The notes under the pieces were generated by a model. That model made no database searches. It was given only the letters and a program-made list of their open reading frames with translations, and was not told the DNA's origin. A stretch of 64,000 bases of DNA from Glossina fuscipes (taxonomy: Eukaryota; Arthropoda; Insecta; Diptera; Glossinidae), in contig NW_023998415.1 of the NCBI RefSeq assembly GCF_014805625.2, positions 41,888,939 through 41,952,938 on the forward strand, given 5' to 3'. Made by a program: the position numbers and the translations under genes. This document shows, piece after piece, positions 56,501 through 63,370 of this stretch (within the stretch, counting starts at the first letter, position 1; every line of letters starts with the position of its first letter).

Positions 56501-59500
56501 TCATCGAGGGGTTGACTATCTGTTAACCTTCCATGTCCTATAGGATTGCATTTAATTCGATTATTGTTTTAATCACTCTTGTCAAATTGTCCCGCTGGTT
56601 AAATTTGGCTAATTTTGCATATTAACGTTCCTATTTCTAGGGTCAATAGGCTTAAATTTGTTTTTTGGTCTTGAAAGTTCATTAAAGCTATCAATTGTGC
56701 CAAGTAAATGAGAAACTCACATTTATTCACTGTTTCAAGTAATAACTTGTGATTTTTTGTTTATTGTGCGGAAGGATCACGCTATCATTCGCATTCACCC
56801 TCATAAGGTTCTGATAAATGTATAAGTTTTTTTATCTGAGGCGGGCATAACTACAGACATTCAATGCAACATGGCCTTCACTTTTCAACGAAGAATAACC
56901 AGCTTAAGGAAAACAAGCATTTGAGGCAAAAAAATTTTGAGTAAACAATGATTTTTTTGAACTGCATTTACCTCATTTATGCCTTTATGGAGAAGCGTGG
57001 ATAATAAATTTAATAAAATAGTAATTTTTTGACCATCAGAGCATATATCCTTTCGAAAACTGGAATTGTGAAGACGTGTTGATGGTATTAGTCTTTTTGA
57101 TGTCTTTTGACAAGGAGCAAAATATTTACCGATTTTAGCAAAACTTTCTTTATTCCAGTCCTCGAGATGCTACGCTTTTGTTTGTTGTCTCTGTGTCTCT
57201 ACATAATAAGAGACTAGATGTAAAAACAATTCGTTTAGGTTCTATATATTTATTGATAATTAACGATTGTTTGCCCCATCTATCCTGTTCAATGATTGCT
57301 ACTTGAAAAGGTCGTCCGGTTCTTTACAACTTAGCATATATTACACTATATTATCACACACACTAAGATATCAAGCGTTTGGCTGTTTCGACTCTTCCCA
57401 TCTAACTTTCATATCTGATTTAATTGAATTTGTAATAAAAAAAAAAAAACAACTTAATATTCTTCTTTTATTTTTCTTATCTAGACGATCTCGATTGACG
57501 AACAAGCACCGAAATTCATTAAAAAATTACCAGAGAAAATCGAACCCAAAGAGGGTGAATTAGCGAAACTGGAAGTCAAAGTTATTGGCAAGCCTAAACC
57601 GACAATTAAATGGTTACGCGACAATGAGGAAATATTTCCTTCAGAGGAATATCAAATAGAGAATTTCGAAGATGGCACATCAGTGCTGATTATTAACCAT
57701 GTTTACCCTGATGATGTGGGCACAATTAGTTTTGAGGCTTACAATCCGTTAGGAGTAGCAGTGACTACTGCTTGGTTAGCAGTAGAAGAAGGTATTTTCA
57801 AATGTTGTCTCTTCTATAGCTTTCGAAATATATTTTACAGATGGCGTAACGAAGATTATAATTATGATTCGATATATATATTTCTAATATCAATTCTTTT
57901 GCAGCTTTTAAATGTTATAGAAGTTTTTCCTATAAAGCCCTGTCCTCTGTATATTAATCCTTACCTTAAGTTTAAACTTCAACACACAACTTTTACACAT
58001 TTACGATTTTTGAAATATAATATAATTTTTTTCATTTTATTTATTTATTTTTTTTTTTTTTTGAAAACAATTAATTTAAAAAATTTCTCTTAAAAATTTT
58101 CTTTATTAAAAAAAGGTATTGTTGGCTCGAAAGATTATCGCAAACCAGAATGGGTGACACATATGGAAGAAATGCAAAGGGCTTTAAAAGGTAAGTTTTG
58201 AGAATGAAAGACAAAAGACCATACGTGTGCTGACAAACAGTAATCTTAAAACTTTTGTGTGTATGTGTTTTAATACAAATTAAAACAAAAAAAAAAAAAA
58301 ACCAAAAACGATTGTCTATTTACAACACTTCCCCATGTGATTTTGTTTTTTACAAACTTTTTGTGACAAATTTTGTATGTAATTCATTCGCAAAAAATTA
58401 AGTGATATGTGTGGCATCAGCCTAGCAATTCCAGAAACTTACAATTCTCTCTTCCTCTCTGTTTCTCTCTCTCTCTCTCTTTCTCTGTCTTTCTTTTCCA
58501 AATGTAACCGAGTTCTAAAGCTCTTATGCAAAACAAAGTGAAAAAAAAAACAAAATCCATTTTTTTCAGTAATTAGAAAAAAGTTTTACGCCATTTTTTT
58601 TTTTTTTTTTTTTAAGAAAATCATAAAATTTATTATTCCAGCATTCTTCAAGTATCGAACCAATTCTGACACTATTGGTTTAAATTGGAAATTCCATAGC
58701 CAACGTATTCATCATATATTGCAAATTTCCTATGCTTTTTTTTCCTAAAAACGCTTTTTATGAAACTTCAAAGGAGTTTTAGACCTCTCTTGATCACGCT
58801 TCTTCACTGCTTTTGTTTTTGGTACTTAACCAGTTTTAAAACATTTCATAAATAGCAAAGAACGACAGAACCCTAACATGTTCTCATATCTATACCTTTA
58901 ACGTTTTCTTCCTCTCCGTTGCTAACAATAGGTTCCAGCAGTACCGCTATGCTACGCATGATTTTTTTTTTTTTTTTGTCGTCTTCTAAACAAATCTTTA
59001 ACAGAATTATCGCAATCTATTACAGAAACAGACAAACAAATTTCCTTCATCTCAACTTCTTTCTTATTCTTATTGTCTCTTTTTTTGCCTACGGTTATCT
59101 TTTAACGTTTTTTTTTTTTTCCTTATAAAACGGGACACGATATTGTATATCTGCGAAAGTACGGTTTACATTGCACAAAAAATTATATGATTAAACAAGG
59201 CTAAAATATAAGCTTTTCAATTTTATTTATTCAAAAAAAAACAAACTGAGTTCTTCAATTACATCTGTTTACATTCGATCGCTTACAAGTATGTATCTAC
59301 CGAAACCACATATAATCCTTCTAAACATGCATGACATAATCGATTTTATTATGTCTCTCTATGTCTTTCTATTCGCCTGCCTAGCTTTCAGATCCTCACA
59401 TTTATTATCGTTTAGTAGTCTCGCGATGACTTCAGATCGCTTAGAACTCAAGGTGTACAACTGTGTCAAATGTGAGGCCTATACCTTCCAGATGGAAATA

Positions 59501-62500
59501 TCTTTTCCTTTGATCACAATAGCATATAAATCAAAAGGACACCAAAATTTGCACCAAAATCATGGTAAACTCGTGTAAAAACATGATTTGAATTACATCG
59601 ACATGTAATAATTGCGATACGATATATGATCGATATAATGATTGAGCAGATCTTCGCTTTCTCTCACATTTAGTGCATTTGTTATAAGAACAAATTCGAA
59701 ACAATTCAAACATAATTTATTTGTTGCGCGTATTACGCGTGGTTTTATTACATTTTTAAAATCGCACTACAAATGATATTATTTTGCAATTAATTAATTT
59801 GATTATTTCTACAAGGAAGAAATTAATATGTAAACCATATTTTCGGGCAAAGTGTCACATATAGATGTTAAGTCATTTCTTTTTACCTCGAAAATTTTAT
59901 CATTTTAATCATACACCAAACAAACAAGTAAGTAAGCATTCAAAGCACTCTTGCAAAACAACTATAAAACGCATATGTTTTGTGTTATTCGTACAAGTAG
60001 CAACAGTAGCAGTAAACAATTTAAATTTTTGTATATATGTTAATAACGATTGAGATAGTCTCTTTAATAATTGTGCTATCTAATCTCTTGCTTATAGCTG
60101 CTAAGTGTTCGCCTTCAATTATTAATGAAATGCGCGATTCTCGTGCTGCGCTAGGTGAAACGGCTAAATTTAAGGTACAATTTGCCGGCAATCCCAAACC
60201 AGGTATTGTAAAAGATATATTCCTCTCGCACGATCACGAACTTTCAACATCCTTTTGTGGTCTCAGAATTCCTTCTCAAAATTAATCACCAAAAATTTGT
60301 TTTTAGATGTGCAATGGTATTTTAACAATGTCCAACTTAGGGAATCTAATAAATATCATATGATAGTTGAAGAAACTGAAGCTTTTCTGCAAATAATGAA
60401 TATTAGCGCCGAAGACGTCGGTTATTATACTTGTAAATTTATTAATGAGATCGGTATGACTTTAAGTCGTGCGAAATTTGATATATCATCGACATCTACT
60501 AAAGAAGTCGATGCCACTACTACAGGACGCAAGCTTAAAGGCAAAAAGAAAACCATTAAAAAACTTGCGCCCCCAATAATTGTAAGAGCTTATTCAAGCT
60601 CTCGCGAAGGTAGCGTTCAGGAAGTTGAAACCGTTAGCACCACAGCCGTTGAGTTAGTACCAGCGGAAACAGTCGAAACGTCGATGGAAATTATTAAAGT
60701 ACGTAAACCGATTTCAGTGCTAGTAGAGCAAAGTGGTGTTTCCGAAGTAATGGAAGTTAAAGATCGTAAAATTGCTGACGCAGAATTACTAAGCACACAA
60801 CAAGAACACATAAGCATTGAAACGGTGAAGGAAAGCGAAGAGATTATTGAAAAAGAAGAAAGTACTATCACGTCAATTACCACCACTACCACTGTGGAAA
60901 TCAGCGAAACTATACGCAGCCTTCGCACAAAGATCTCTCAAAAAACCATTACAGTCGAAGACATGGTAGAAATAAAGCAACATAGTGAAATCAATATGCT
61001 GTTAACGTCAATGAATTCAGCATCATTCGGCAGTATCGGCGAGTCGGCTTTACGTGATTTGGCTACTATTGGTTTATTGATACGTTATGGTTGCACTACG
61101 CTCGAAATCAATTTTATGTATGAGCAAAACATTTTTATTGCTTTGAAAAAGCCTGAATCACAAGCTGCTCTCGTACAACTAGTGGAACGCGAAGGACATG
61201 AAGAATTAATCACACAAATCCTAAGCGAATCGTCGAATGAGGATGAAGCCGTTTTGGCTGCCACTGTAGGTTTTAAGGCCTTCATACGCATGATTGAAAC
61301 TTGTGAGATAACAATAGAGACAGTTATAAGAAAATTTGTTCGAGAAGATTTTATTCTACAAGACTGGAAGATATCTGGAAAAGAGGTTTGATTATTGTTT
61401 ATGTGTTTCGAGTGTATATGATAGTTATTACGTTCTTGATACCCTTTGAATGGAAGTGAAAAAGGCAGAGTGGACTTAACTGAATAGCTTGGCAGAATTT
61501 AGAAGCACATAAAAGTTGTTCAGCTTTGTCAATTCTGGATGAATTTTGCTCTCAGTGTGTACAACATGCTCCTTGATTTCACTATTACCGAAAGCCGTTC
61601 ATTATTGTTAGAGAGCATTATTTTTTCAAAAGCAATGCAAAGGGGGTTTCAGAAACCGGTAATTTTACTCGGGCCCCTAAATTTTACTTTAGTGAAACGC
61701 TCTGAAAAATTGGAAAATTCTGCACTCACGATTTTACATTCAAATAACATATTTTGGAAATCCGAAGCGCCATTTCAATCAAACACTTCCAAAATTAATA
61801 AATTACTACAGATTATCTTAATAATTGCAAAATTCCACACTCACGATTTTACATTCAAATAACATATTTTGGAAATCTGATATACTATTTCAATTAATCC
61901 AAAATTAATAAAATACTTCAGTATATCTGAATATACTGAGTTTTTCCATAAAAGTTATCCGTGGTTTAAAAAGTAAGGCGCATATAATATATACAAACAC
62001 AAAATTCTTAATTCAATTCAATTTACAGTACGTAACTTAAAAACGGTTTTGCACCTTTCAAATACAGGCCATTTAGCGCAACATCACATTTACATTAGAT
62101 CTTGAAGGTCTATTCTTAGTTAATAGCAAAAGTATCATTAGACTCAGATAAAGAAATCGCTATAAGGACAACTCTACAAGTTAACCCACTTCTTCTAGGT
62201 CAGTGAAAAGTGTTCTAATTTCTAGAAGCGTCCTATGGCACATCACTTTGATTCAACTTAACCTAATCTAAATAAGGCATACAGGCTCTAGGTAAAAGAT
62301 GTCTACTTCCCATAGAGACGGCATAGTAATCAGCGACAAGAAAAAGGATTATATTCACTTTAAGATAACCCTTTTATAAAAGTTATTAAACCCATCGGCA
62401 CACTTAATTACTAAATGCCTCAGATAAATGTTGTAATCCAAATTGATAGCTTGACAGCTGTTATAGATCATAATTTATTGGTGAAGCATTTTTAATATTC

Positions 62501-63370
62501 GTCGCTTTAAACTTTCAGACGTTATCGATGTATTTTAAGGAAAATCACGTTTTATTTTTTTTTTAGAAACTTAATTCGTGCAGTACAATTAAGCATGTAT
62601 GCAGGAAAGCCCAAACAGTAATATAATAAGGCAGAGTTAATTACTTTAATTCGTAGTTTCACGCTGATCGAAAATATATATATATACAACCCTTCATGTA
62701 TATATTTTGACTTTACAAACGCTTAAGAATCGTATACGGCTTGGTAGATGTATCGAAGAAATAGATGGAAAGGTTTCTTGCAATTTTTTATACAAAGACA
62801 TTCCTTTTTTTAAATATTCGACACGTGAAGTAAATGTAATGTAACGGTAACATAGTTTGTTACAAGCGCATGTTGAAAGTTACAAAATATAAATTAATTA
62901 CTTACCAATAAACTCCATTATATACATTCTTGAACATTGTCACCTACAACGAGAATGGGAAAAATATAATAGCATTTAGTTTCATAGCATTTAGTTCAAT
63001 ATTTGCTTTGTTGCTTGATGTGTTTTAATTTCTGTAAGCATAAAAATTAATTTACTTTAATGAATTTTCAAACAGAAAACTATAGAAACAACTCATGTGT
63101 TTGAAAGCAGTGAAGCTGTAACACATATCAAAATCGGTAAGCATTTGAAATACGACTGATATATTTGCTTTACAACTTACTTATATATGCTTTGCTTCTT
63201 TTTTTTTTTATTTTTTGCAAAATTTTATTTCATATATGCATTCAAATGCTTTAATACCTGTATGAATATAAACAAAACCTGTACCTAAATTAAACTAAAC
63301 AGAGGAAACCATCGTTGAAGAGCGTACTGTCATAGTTCAAGAAGGTTTGCTATATGAAGATTCAGAATGA
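21196..63370 (+). CDS. sls: Sallimus (insect titin/Kettin), 21 coding exons; spans introns
   Basis: Giant sarcomeric elastic protein that in insects runs from the Z-disc along thin filaments toward the thick filament; the Kettin part binds actin and the whole forms connecting filaments (family knowledge). Seen here: Gln-rich N-terminus, Ig1-4 closely spaced, Ig5-35 mostly separated by ~35-residue kettin linkers containing a T-Q-H-x(n)-L-E signature, a PEVK-like segment, and Ig36-42. My exon joins are 21196-21433, 24616-26188, 26259-26488, 26548-27915, 27993-30797, 30862-36705, 36769-37000, 37078-37249, 37308-37494, 38382-38730, 38806-40132, 40770-40899, 48029-53062, 53305-54540, 54847-54914, 57485-57791, 58116-58190, 60098-60202, 60307-61385, 63076-63136, 63303-63370. 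All introns are GT-AG and the frame is open for 7495 residues. The N-terminus and the 35 Kettin Ig domains agree with what I recall of Drosophila Sls. Isoforms ending earlier or later than this chain are likely. Confidence 0.95.
21229..21288 (+). repeat. sls: CAG/CAA polyglutamine repeat in the sls N-terminus
   Basis: One CAA, ten CAG and nine CAA codons in a row encode 20 glutamines. The pure CAG block sits 5' and the CAA block 3'. Expect length polymorphism between individuals. Confidence 0.97.
22759..23060 (+). mobile_element. Decayed mariner (irritans-like) transposase in intron 1
   Basis: The + frame reads ERTGRPITVTIDKN, then VSKERVCHIFFESLDIRKL, matching the second helix-turn-helix region of irritans-type mariners (ISKERVGHI...LDMRKL from memory). 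After a deletion come VDEPWIHKD (catalytic D-E-T-W block) and KMMATIFCD (KVMA-x-x-F-W-D). Stops and gaps make it non-functional. Confidence 0.85.
22769..22792. repeat. GC-rich 9-bp perfect inverted repeat
   Basis: GGCCCGTAC (22769-22777) and GTACGGGCC (22784-22792) flank CAGAAC, inside the mariner relic. Confidence 0.95.
24616..26188 (+). CDS. sls: sls exon 2: Ig domains 1-4
   Basis: Four I-set Ig domains opening with PPVFEQ (~24687), APQIAQ (~25191), LPPTFI (~25539) and VAPKFV (~25836). Each has the core Trp and a D-x-G-x-Y-x-C-type motif. Ig1 and Ig2 are separated by about 70 non-Ig residues; the later gaps are shorter than the regular kettin linker. This is the Z-disc end of the molecule. 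Starts in phase 1 and leaves in phase 2 (CCGGA|gtaagt). The acceptor is placed so that the sequence continues from VTTQQR directly into VEQHGG. Confidence 0.96.
26259..26488 (+). CDS. sls: sls exon 3: first half of Ig5
   Basis: Begins by completing a Glu codon and reads PQPGPEIIYLRHVERAKPHLRPGEE, a basic linker, then Ig5 from PPQFII. It ends inside Ig5 after PLAA with a phase-1 donor (GCAA|gtaagt). The ATG at 26245 is upstream of the acceptor and is not a real start. Confidence 0.95.
26548..27915 (+). CDS. sls: sls exon 4: rest of Ig5, then Ig6-Ig8
   Basis: Completes Ig5 (ARATSVFKFGF onward), then Ig6 (PPVFIRPL, ~26809), Ig7 (PPQFKSQI, ~27229) and Ig8 (MPRFLGPM, ~27631), each preceded by the kettin linker with T-x-H-P/Q-x(n)-L-E-D. 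From Ig5 on, the domains carry the kettin pattern DPx-M/L-x-V-E-W-x-x-N/D-G. Phase 1 in and out. Confidence 0.96.
27993..30797 (+). CDS. sls: sls exon 5: Ig9-Ig15
   Basis: Seven kettin Ig-linker units: KPIFVQ, APQFTR, RPRFLT, APVFTT, APVFTM, PPRFVT and RPQFGR mark their starts. Linkers carry ETQxE-x(n)-LED signatures. Phase 1 in and out (2805 nt, divisible by 3), so the exon could be skipped without a frameshift. The acceptor completes a Thr codon before RSSIDTSSM. Confidence 0.97.
30862..36705 (+). CDS. sls: sls exon 6: Ig16 to most of Ig30
   Basis: A single 5844-nt exon with 14 complete kettin units (Ig16 KPIFLT to Ig29 PPYFVT) and the first two-thirds of Ig30 (PPRFVTQIK). It starts after tttcag, giving V-T-A-N-K-T-L-D-L-D; the upstream ATG at 30798 is intronic. 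Ig17 lacks the core Trp (Phe at 31482-31484), and Ig23-Ig24 lack the usual linker. Phase 1 in and out. Confidence 0.97.
36769..37000 (+). CDS. sls: sls exon 7: end of Ig30 and linker
   Basis: Completes Ig30 (K-N-RFQPIYDFGYVAMNFGW...YVCRATNLYG) and a linker with TKATIKVSGKPGIVYDSQLP ending in EASWQV. Enters in phase 1, leaves in phase 2 (CAAGT|gtaagt). Confidence 0.95.
37078..37249 (+). CDS. sls: sls exon 8: first half of Ig31
   Basis: Codes VPEEVDPDARPRSKPVFVSK and Ig31 up to the WLINGHTVVH turn. Phase 2 in, phase 0 out (CAT|gtaagt). It splits Ig31 at a loop after the core Trp. Confidence 0.95.
37308..37494 (+). CDS. sls: sls exon 9: second half of Ig31
   Basis: GSRYKLTNDGMFHLD...VEVIARNSVGES completes Ig31, with Val-Glu-Val-Ile in place of the usual Y-x-C strand. 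It ends in VLKNSPR with a phase-1 donor (CGGC|gtaagt). The acceptor (tgtaag) has a short, weak pyrimidine tract. Confidence 0.94.
37495..38381 (+). other. sls: sls intron 9 (887 bp)
   Basis: AT-rich, GT-AG, with a CT-rich run near 37950-37973. I see no coding signal; open frames here are read-through of exon 9 or minus-strand chance frames. Confidence 0.85.
38382..38730 (+). CDS. sls: sls exon 10: charged non-Ig spacer
   Basis: About 116 residues without Ig pattern, starting PWYDYELTAYQKERQE and rich in Glu, Lys, Gln and Leu with helix/coiled-coil character (ELEKIFDERKQ, QELETEQLLKE). It separates the Ig1-31 array from the last four Kettin Ig domains. Phase 1 in, phase 2 out (CT|gtatgt). The ATG at 38435 is internal. 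Confidence 0.94.
38806..40132 (+). CDS. sls: sls exon 11: spacer and Ig32 to most of Ig35
   Basis: Begins EDSESTALTTKKV, a polar spacer ending near 39040. Then Ig32 (PIFTKKIQ), Ig33 (PPSFVTTI), Ig34 (PPHIVEPL) and Ig35 (PPTITALK) up to PDFQ. These domains are closely spaced and have classical Cys pairs, unlike many middle Kettin domains. Phase 0 out (CAG|gtaaat). Confidence 0.96.
40133..40769 (+). other. sls: sls intron 11 (637 bp)
   Basis: AT-rich, phase 0, splitting Ig35. No coding or mobile-element signal recognised. Confidence 0.85.
40770..40899 (+). CDS. sls: sls exon 12: end of Ig35, last shared Kettin exon
   Basis: MIFDGNTAVLLIGTTYEEDSG...LIVK completes Ig35 and leaves in phase 1 (AAAA|gtaagg). 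It ends the 35-Ig Kettin region, about 4818 residues from the start. Splicing to 48029 gives V-K-K-R-R-I-S, as in the long Sls form. Reading through the donor gives S-K-D-stop (stop at 40908-40910). Confidence 0.95.
40900..40910 (+). CDS. sls: Possible read-through Kettin C-terminus (S-K-D-stop)
   Basis: If the exon 12 donor is not used, the frame adds Ser-Lys-Asp and stops at 40908-40910. A poly(A) signal follows at 41194-41199. This is one simple way to make a Kettin-only isoform. It competes with the spliced alternatives downstream, and transcript data would be needed to choose. Confidence 0.35.
41194..41199 (+). terminator. Candidate poly(A) signal for a short Kettin transcript
   Basis: AATAAA 284 nt after the read-through stop. 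AATAAA is frequent by chance in this AT-rich DNA, so the evidence is weak. Confidence 0.25.
43279..43302 (+). CDS. Candidate 24-nt phase 1-1 microexon in intron 12
   Basis: Preceded by an unusually CT-rich tract (43231-43259) and AG at 43277-43278, followed by a consensus donor CAG|gtaagt. Joined to exon 12 it would read K-E-T-L-E-S-T-T with the frame kept. Two earlier AGs (43264, 43274) give other frames: 43265 leads to a stop within this stretch, and 43275 gives a 28-nt exon. Confidence 0.4.
43460..43473 (+). CDS. Candidate alternative terminal Kettin exon (coding part)
   Basis: Acceptor tcttccctaccacag is the best-looking one in this intron. Entered in phase 1 from exon 12 it reads S-D-V-Y-stop; entered from the microexon it reads G-D-V-Y-stop (stop 43471-43473). 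A poly(A) signal lies at 43603-43608. This could be the true Kettin C-terminus. Confidence 0.4.
43603..43608 (+). terminator. Candidate poly(A) signal after the alternative Kettin end
   Basis: AATAAA 130 nt after the stop at 43471-43473, just before a (TA)n tract. Support depends on the alternative exon being real. Confidence 0.25.
43605..43675. repeat. (TA)n/(TG)n-rich tract in intron 12
   Basis: Alternating purine-pyrimidine stretch of TA with interspersed TG, TACG and CATG units. Confidence 0.9.
44397..44470. repeat. (TA)n/(TG)n-rich tract in intron 12
   Basis: ATATAT blocks followed by TGTGTGTTTGTGTGTG. Confidence 0.9.
47538..47571. repeat. 34-nt poly(T) run in intron 12
   Basis: Uninterrupted T homopolymer; its length is prone to sequencing error and polymorphism. 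Confidence 0.9.
47626..47643 (+). other. Candidate 18-nt phase 1-1 microexon in a GC-richer island
   Basis: After a 34-T run and a C-rich stretch, ctcag is followed by 18 nt (in frame from exon 12: N-D-Q-Q-P-T) and a donor CAG|gtaatt. A TATAAAG at 47614-47620 offers a rival reading as a promoter. Both are speculative. Confidence 0.2.
48029..53062 (+). CDS. sls: sls exon 13: PEVK-like spring and Ig36
   Basis: One 5034-nt exon, 1678 residues. It starts RRISTYQLQTIDSGED with a Ser/Glu cluster, then a basic Arg/Ser region (~48190-48320) and two helical repeats sharing AIPWxxMRxxLxxV...KFxxxEV-x-L (~48514-48620, ~48784-48890). Next comes a long Glu/Lys/Pro/Val region with EEVxLKPxxRxKP motifs (~49440-52760), probably disordered and elastic like titin PEVK. 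Ig36 (PPRITEKLRP) runs from 52789 to the end. Phase 1 in and out, so precise in-frame skipping is possible. The ATG at 48007 lies in the intron and is not a start. Confidence 0.95.
49280..50880 (+). repeat. sls: PEVK composite repeats (LKP motif plus YEE...WxRGKK motif)
   Basis: Imperfect modules alternate a K-L-K-P-x-x-R-x-K-P / E-E-V-x-L-K-P block with a Y-E-E-x-x-D-[VI]-L...P-x-x-W-x-R-G-K-K block. Y-(E/K)-E copies occur at about 49591, 49717, 50083, 50329, 50467 and 50788. The 50083 and 50467 copies have lost the W-x-R-G-K-K end. Confidence 0.8.
53305..54540 (+). CDS. sls: sls exon 14: Ig37-Ig40
   Basis: After KEKGLAPQFTKSL come four Ig domains: Ig37 (APQFTKSL, GKPTPQIKWYKG), Ig38 (APTVTPLS, ~53647), Ig39 (APRFIKAL, ~53947) and Ig40 (SPRFIKEL, ~54259). 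Ig37 ends YTIQAQN without the second Cys. The coding sequence starts upstream of the internal ATG at 53394. Phase 1 both ends; the donor (CAAG|gtatat) is weak and read-through stops within three codons. Confidence 0.95.
54541..54846 (+). other. sls: sls intron 14 (306 bp)
   Basis: AT-rich GT-AG intron, phase 1. Nothing else recognised. Confidence 0.88.
54847..54914 (+). CDS. sls: sls exon 15: short acidic linker
   Basis: 68 nt coding AFEYIPDSEITVLSASEED-Q-I-D-K, an acidic spacer between Ig40 and Ig41. Acceptor ctttttag, donor AAA|gtaagt. Phase 1 in, phase 0 out, so it can be skipped without a frameshift only together with exon 16 (0 in, 1 out). Too short to find except by chaining exon phases. 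Confidence 0.88.
55668..55765 (-). mobile_element. 3' end fragment of a mariner-superfamily element
   Basis: Aligns by eye over about 95 bp with 16028-16124, including the coding end (minus: V-S-H-K-stop beside V-F-H-K-stop in the first copy) and the following AAATTTG...TCAGAA region. So this is the same element family, in the same orientation. Confidence 0.75.
55830..56338 (+). mobile_element. Decayed mariner-superfamily transposase, + strand
   Basis: The + frame has NEAHIRLNGFVNND (catalytic S-D-E-A-H-F-x-L-N-G block, Asp changed to Asn) at about 55843. With frameshifts it ends LNRIECSHKYRGSYLYEIIF...R-K-stop at 56336-56338, the family's typical C-terminus. The middle is heavily eroded. 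It abuts the opposite-strand fragment 55668-55765. Confidence 0.8.
57485..57791 (+). CDS. sls: sls exon 16: Ig41
   Basis: Reads TISIDEQAPKFIKKLPEKIE, then a complete Ig domain with KPKPTIKWLRDNEE and ending AWLAVEE. The usual Y-x-C is replaced by I-S-F-E-A. Phase 0 in, phase 1 out (GAAG|gtattt). The internal ATG at 57683 is not a start, and read-through past the donor is intronic. Confidence 0.94.
57792..58115 (+). other. sls: sls intron 16 (324 bp)
   Basis: AT-rich. The acceptor ends in attaaaaaaaag, with a purine run between the pyrimidine tract and the AG. Confidence 0.8.
58116..58190 (+). CDS. sls: sls exon 17: 25-residue linker
   Basis: 75 nt reading G-IVGSKDYRKPEWVTHMEEMQ-R-A-L-K, phase 1 in and out with a strong donor (AAAG|gtaagt). 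The KPEWVTHMEEMQ stretch matches my memory of Drosophila Sls between the last proximal Ig domains. In-frame skipping is possible. Confidence 0.9.
58191..60097 (+). other. sls: sls intron 17 (1.9 kb)
   Basis: AT-rich with a CT-rich tract at 58447-58495 and several T runs. An acceptor-like site at 58930-58931 is discussed in the findings. No other coding signal. Confidence 0.85.
58447..58495. repeat. CT-rich tract in intron 17
   Basis: (CT)n with TTC and TGT interruptions, pyrimidine-only over most of its length. Confidence 0.9.
60098..60202 (+). CDS. sls: sls exon 18: first part of Ig42
   Basis: 105 nt reading AAKCSPSIINEMRDSRAALG...FAGNPKP, the A to B/C strands of Ig42. Phase 1 in and out (CCAG|gtattg). 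The ATG at 60037 is upstream of the acceptor (cttatag) and is not a start. Confidence 0.93.
60307..61385 (+). CDS. sls: sls exon 19: end of Ig42 and a charged C-terminal region
   Basis: D-VQWYFNNVQLRES...YYTCKFINEIG completes Ig42. A basic KGKKKTIKKLAPP stretch follows, then about 130 residues rich in Glu, Val, Thr and Ser (acidic, probably disordered). From about 60960 there is a more hydrophobic, helix-rich ~140-residue segment with repeated Leu, Ile and Ala (SALRDLATIGLLIRYG, EAVLAATVGFKAFIRM). I do not recognise a named domain there. Phase 1 in, phase 0 out (GAG|gtttga, weak); read-through stops after one codon. Confidence 0.93.
61386..63075 (+). other. sls: sls intron 19 (1.7 kb)
   Basis: AT-rich, includes a 115-bp tandem duplication at 61714-61928 and a short TA tract at 62675-62686. 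No coding signal. Confidence 0.82.
61714..61928. repeat. Tandem duplication, unit about 115 bp
   Basis: Two adjacent copies share AAAATTC-x-x-CACTCACG and a long near-identical run through TTTTGGAAATC, then AAAATTAATAAA...CTTCAG/CTACAG. The start-to-start offset is 115 bp. Low divergence suggests a recent local duplication in the intron. Confidence 0.9.
63076..63136 (+). CDS. sls: sls exon 20: short acidic exon
   Basis: 61 nt reading KTIETTHVFESSEAVTHIKI, phase 0 in, phase 1 out (ATCG|gtaagc). Acceptor ttcaaacag. Links exon 19 to the terminal exon with the frame kept. Confidence 0.85.
63303..63370 (+). CDS. sls: sls exon 21: terminal exon of one isoform, with stop
   Basis: Reads EETIVEERTVIVQEGLLYED-S-E then TGA at 63368-63370. 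Acceptor aaactaaacag has a poor pyrimidine tract. An internal phase-1 donor-like site (GAAG|gtttgc, cut after 63344) would drop the last eight residues and let longer isoforms continue to exons beyond the window. Confidence 0.75.

Larger units (their letters stand above)
54915..57484 (+). other. sls: sls intron 15 (2.6 kb) with mariner relics
   Basis: Contains two decayed mariner-superfamily fragments in opposite orientation (55668-55765 and 55830-56338). I recognise nothing in 54915-55667 or 56339-57484. Confidence 0.85.

Noticed and set aside
57792..58093. Phe/Leu-rich tail after Ig41, looking like a membrane segment
   Set aside because: Read-through of intron 16 AT-rich DNA; exon 17 joins in phase 1.
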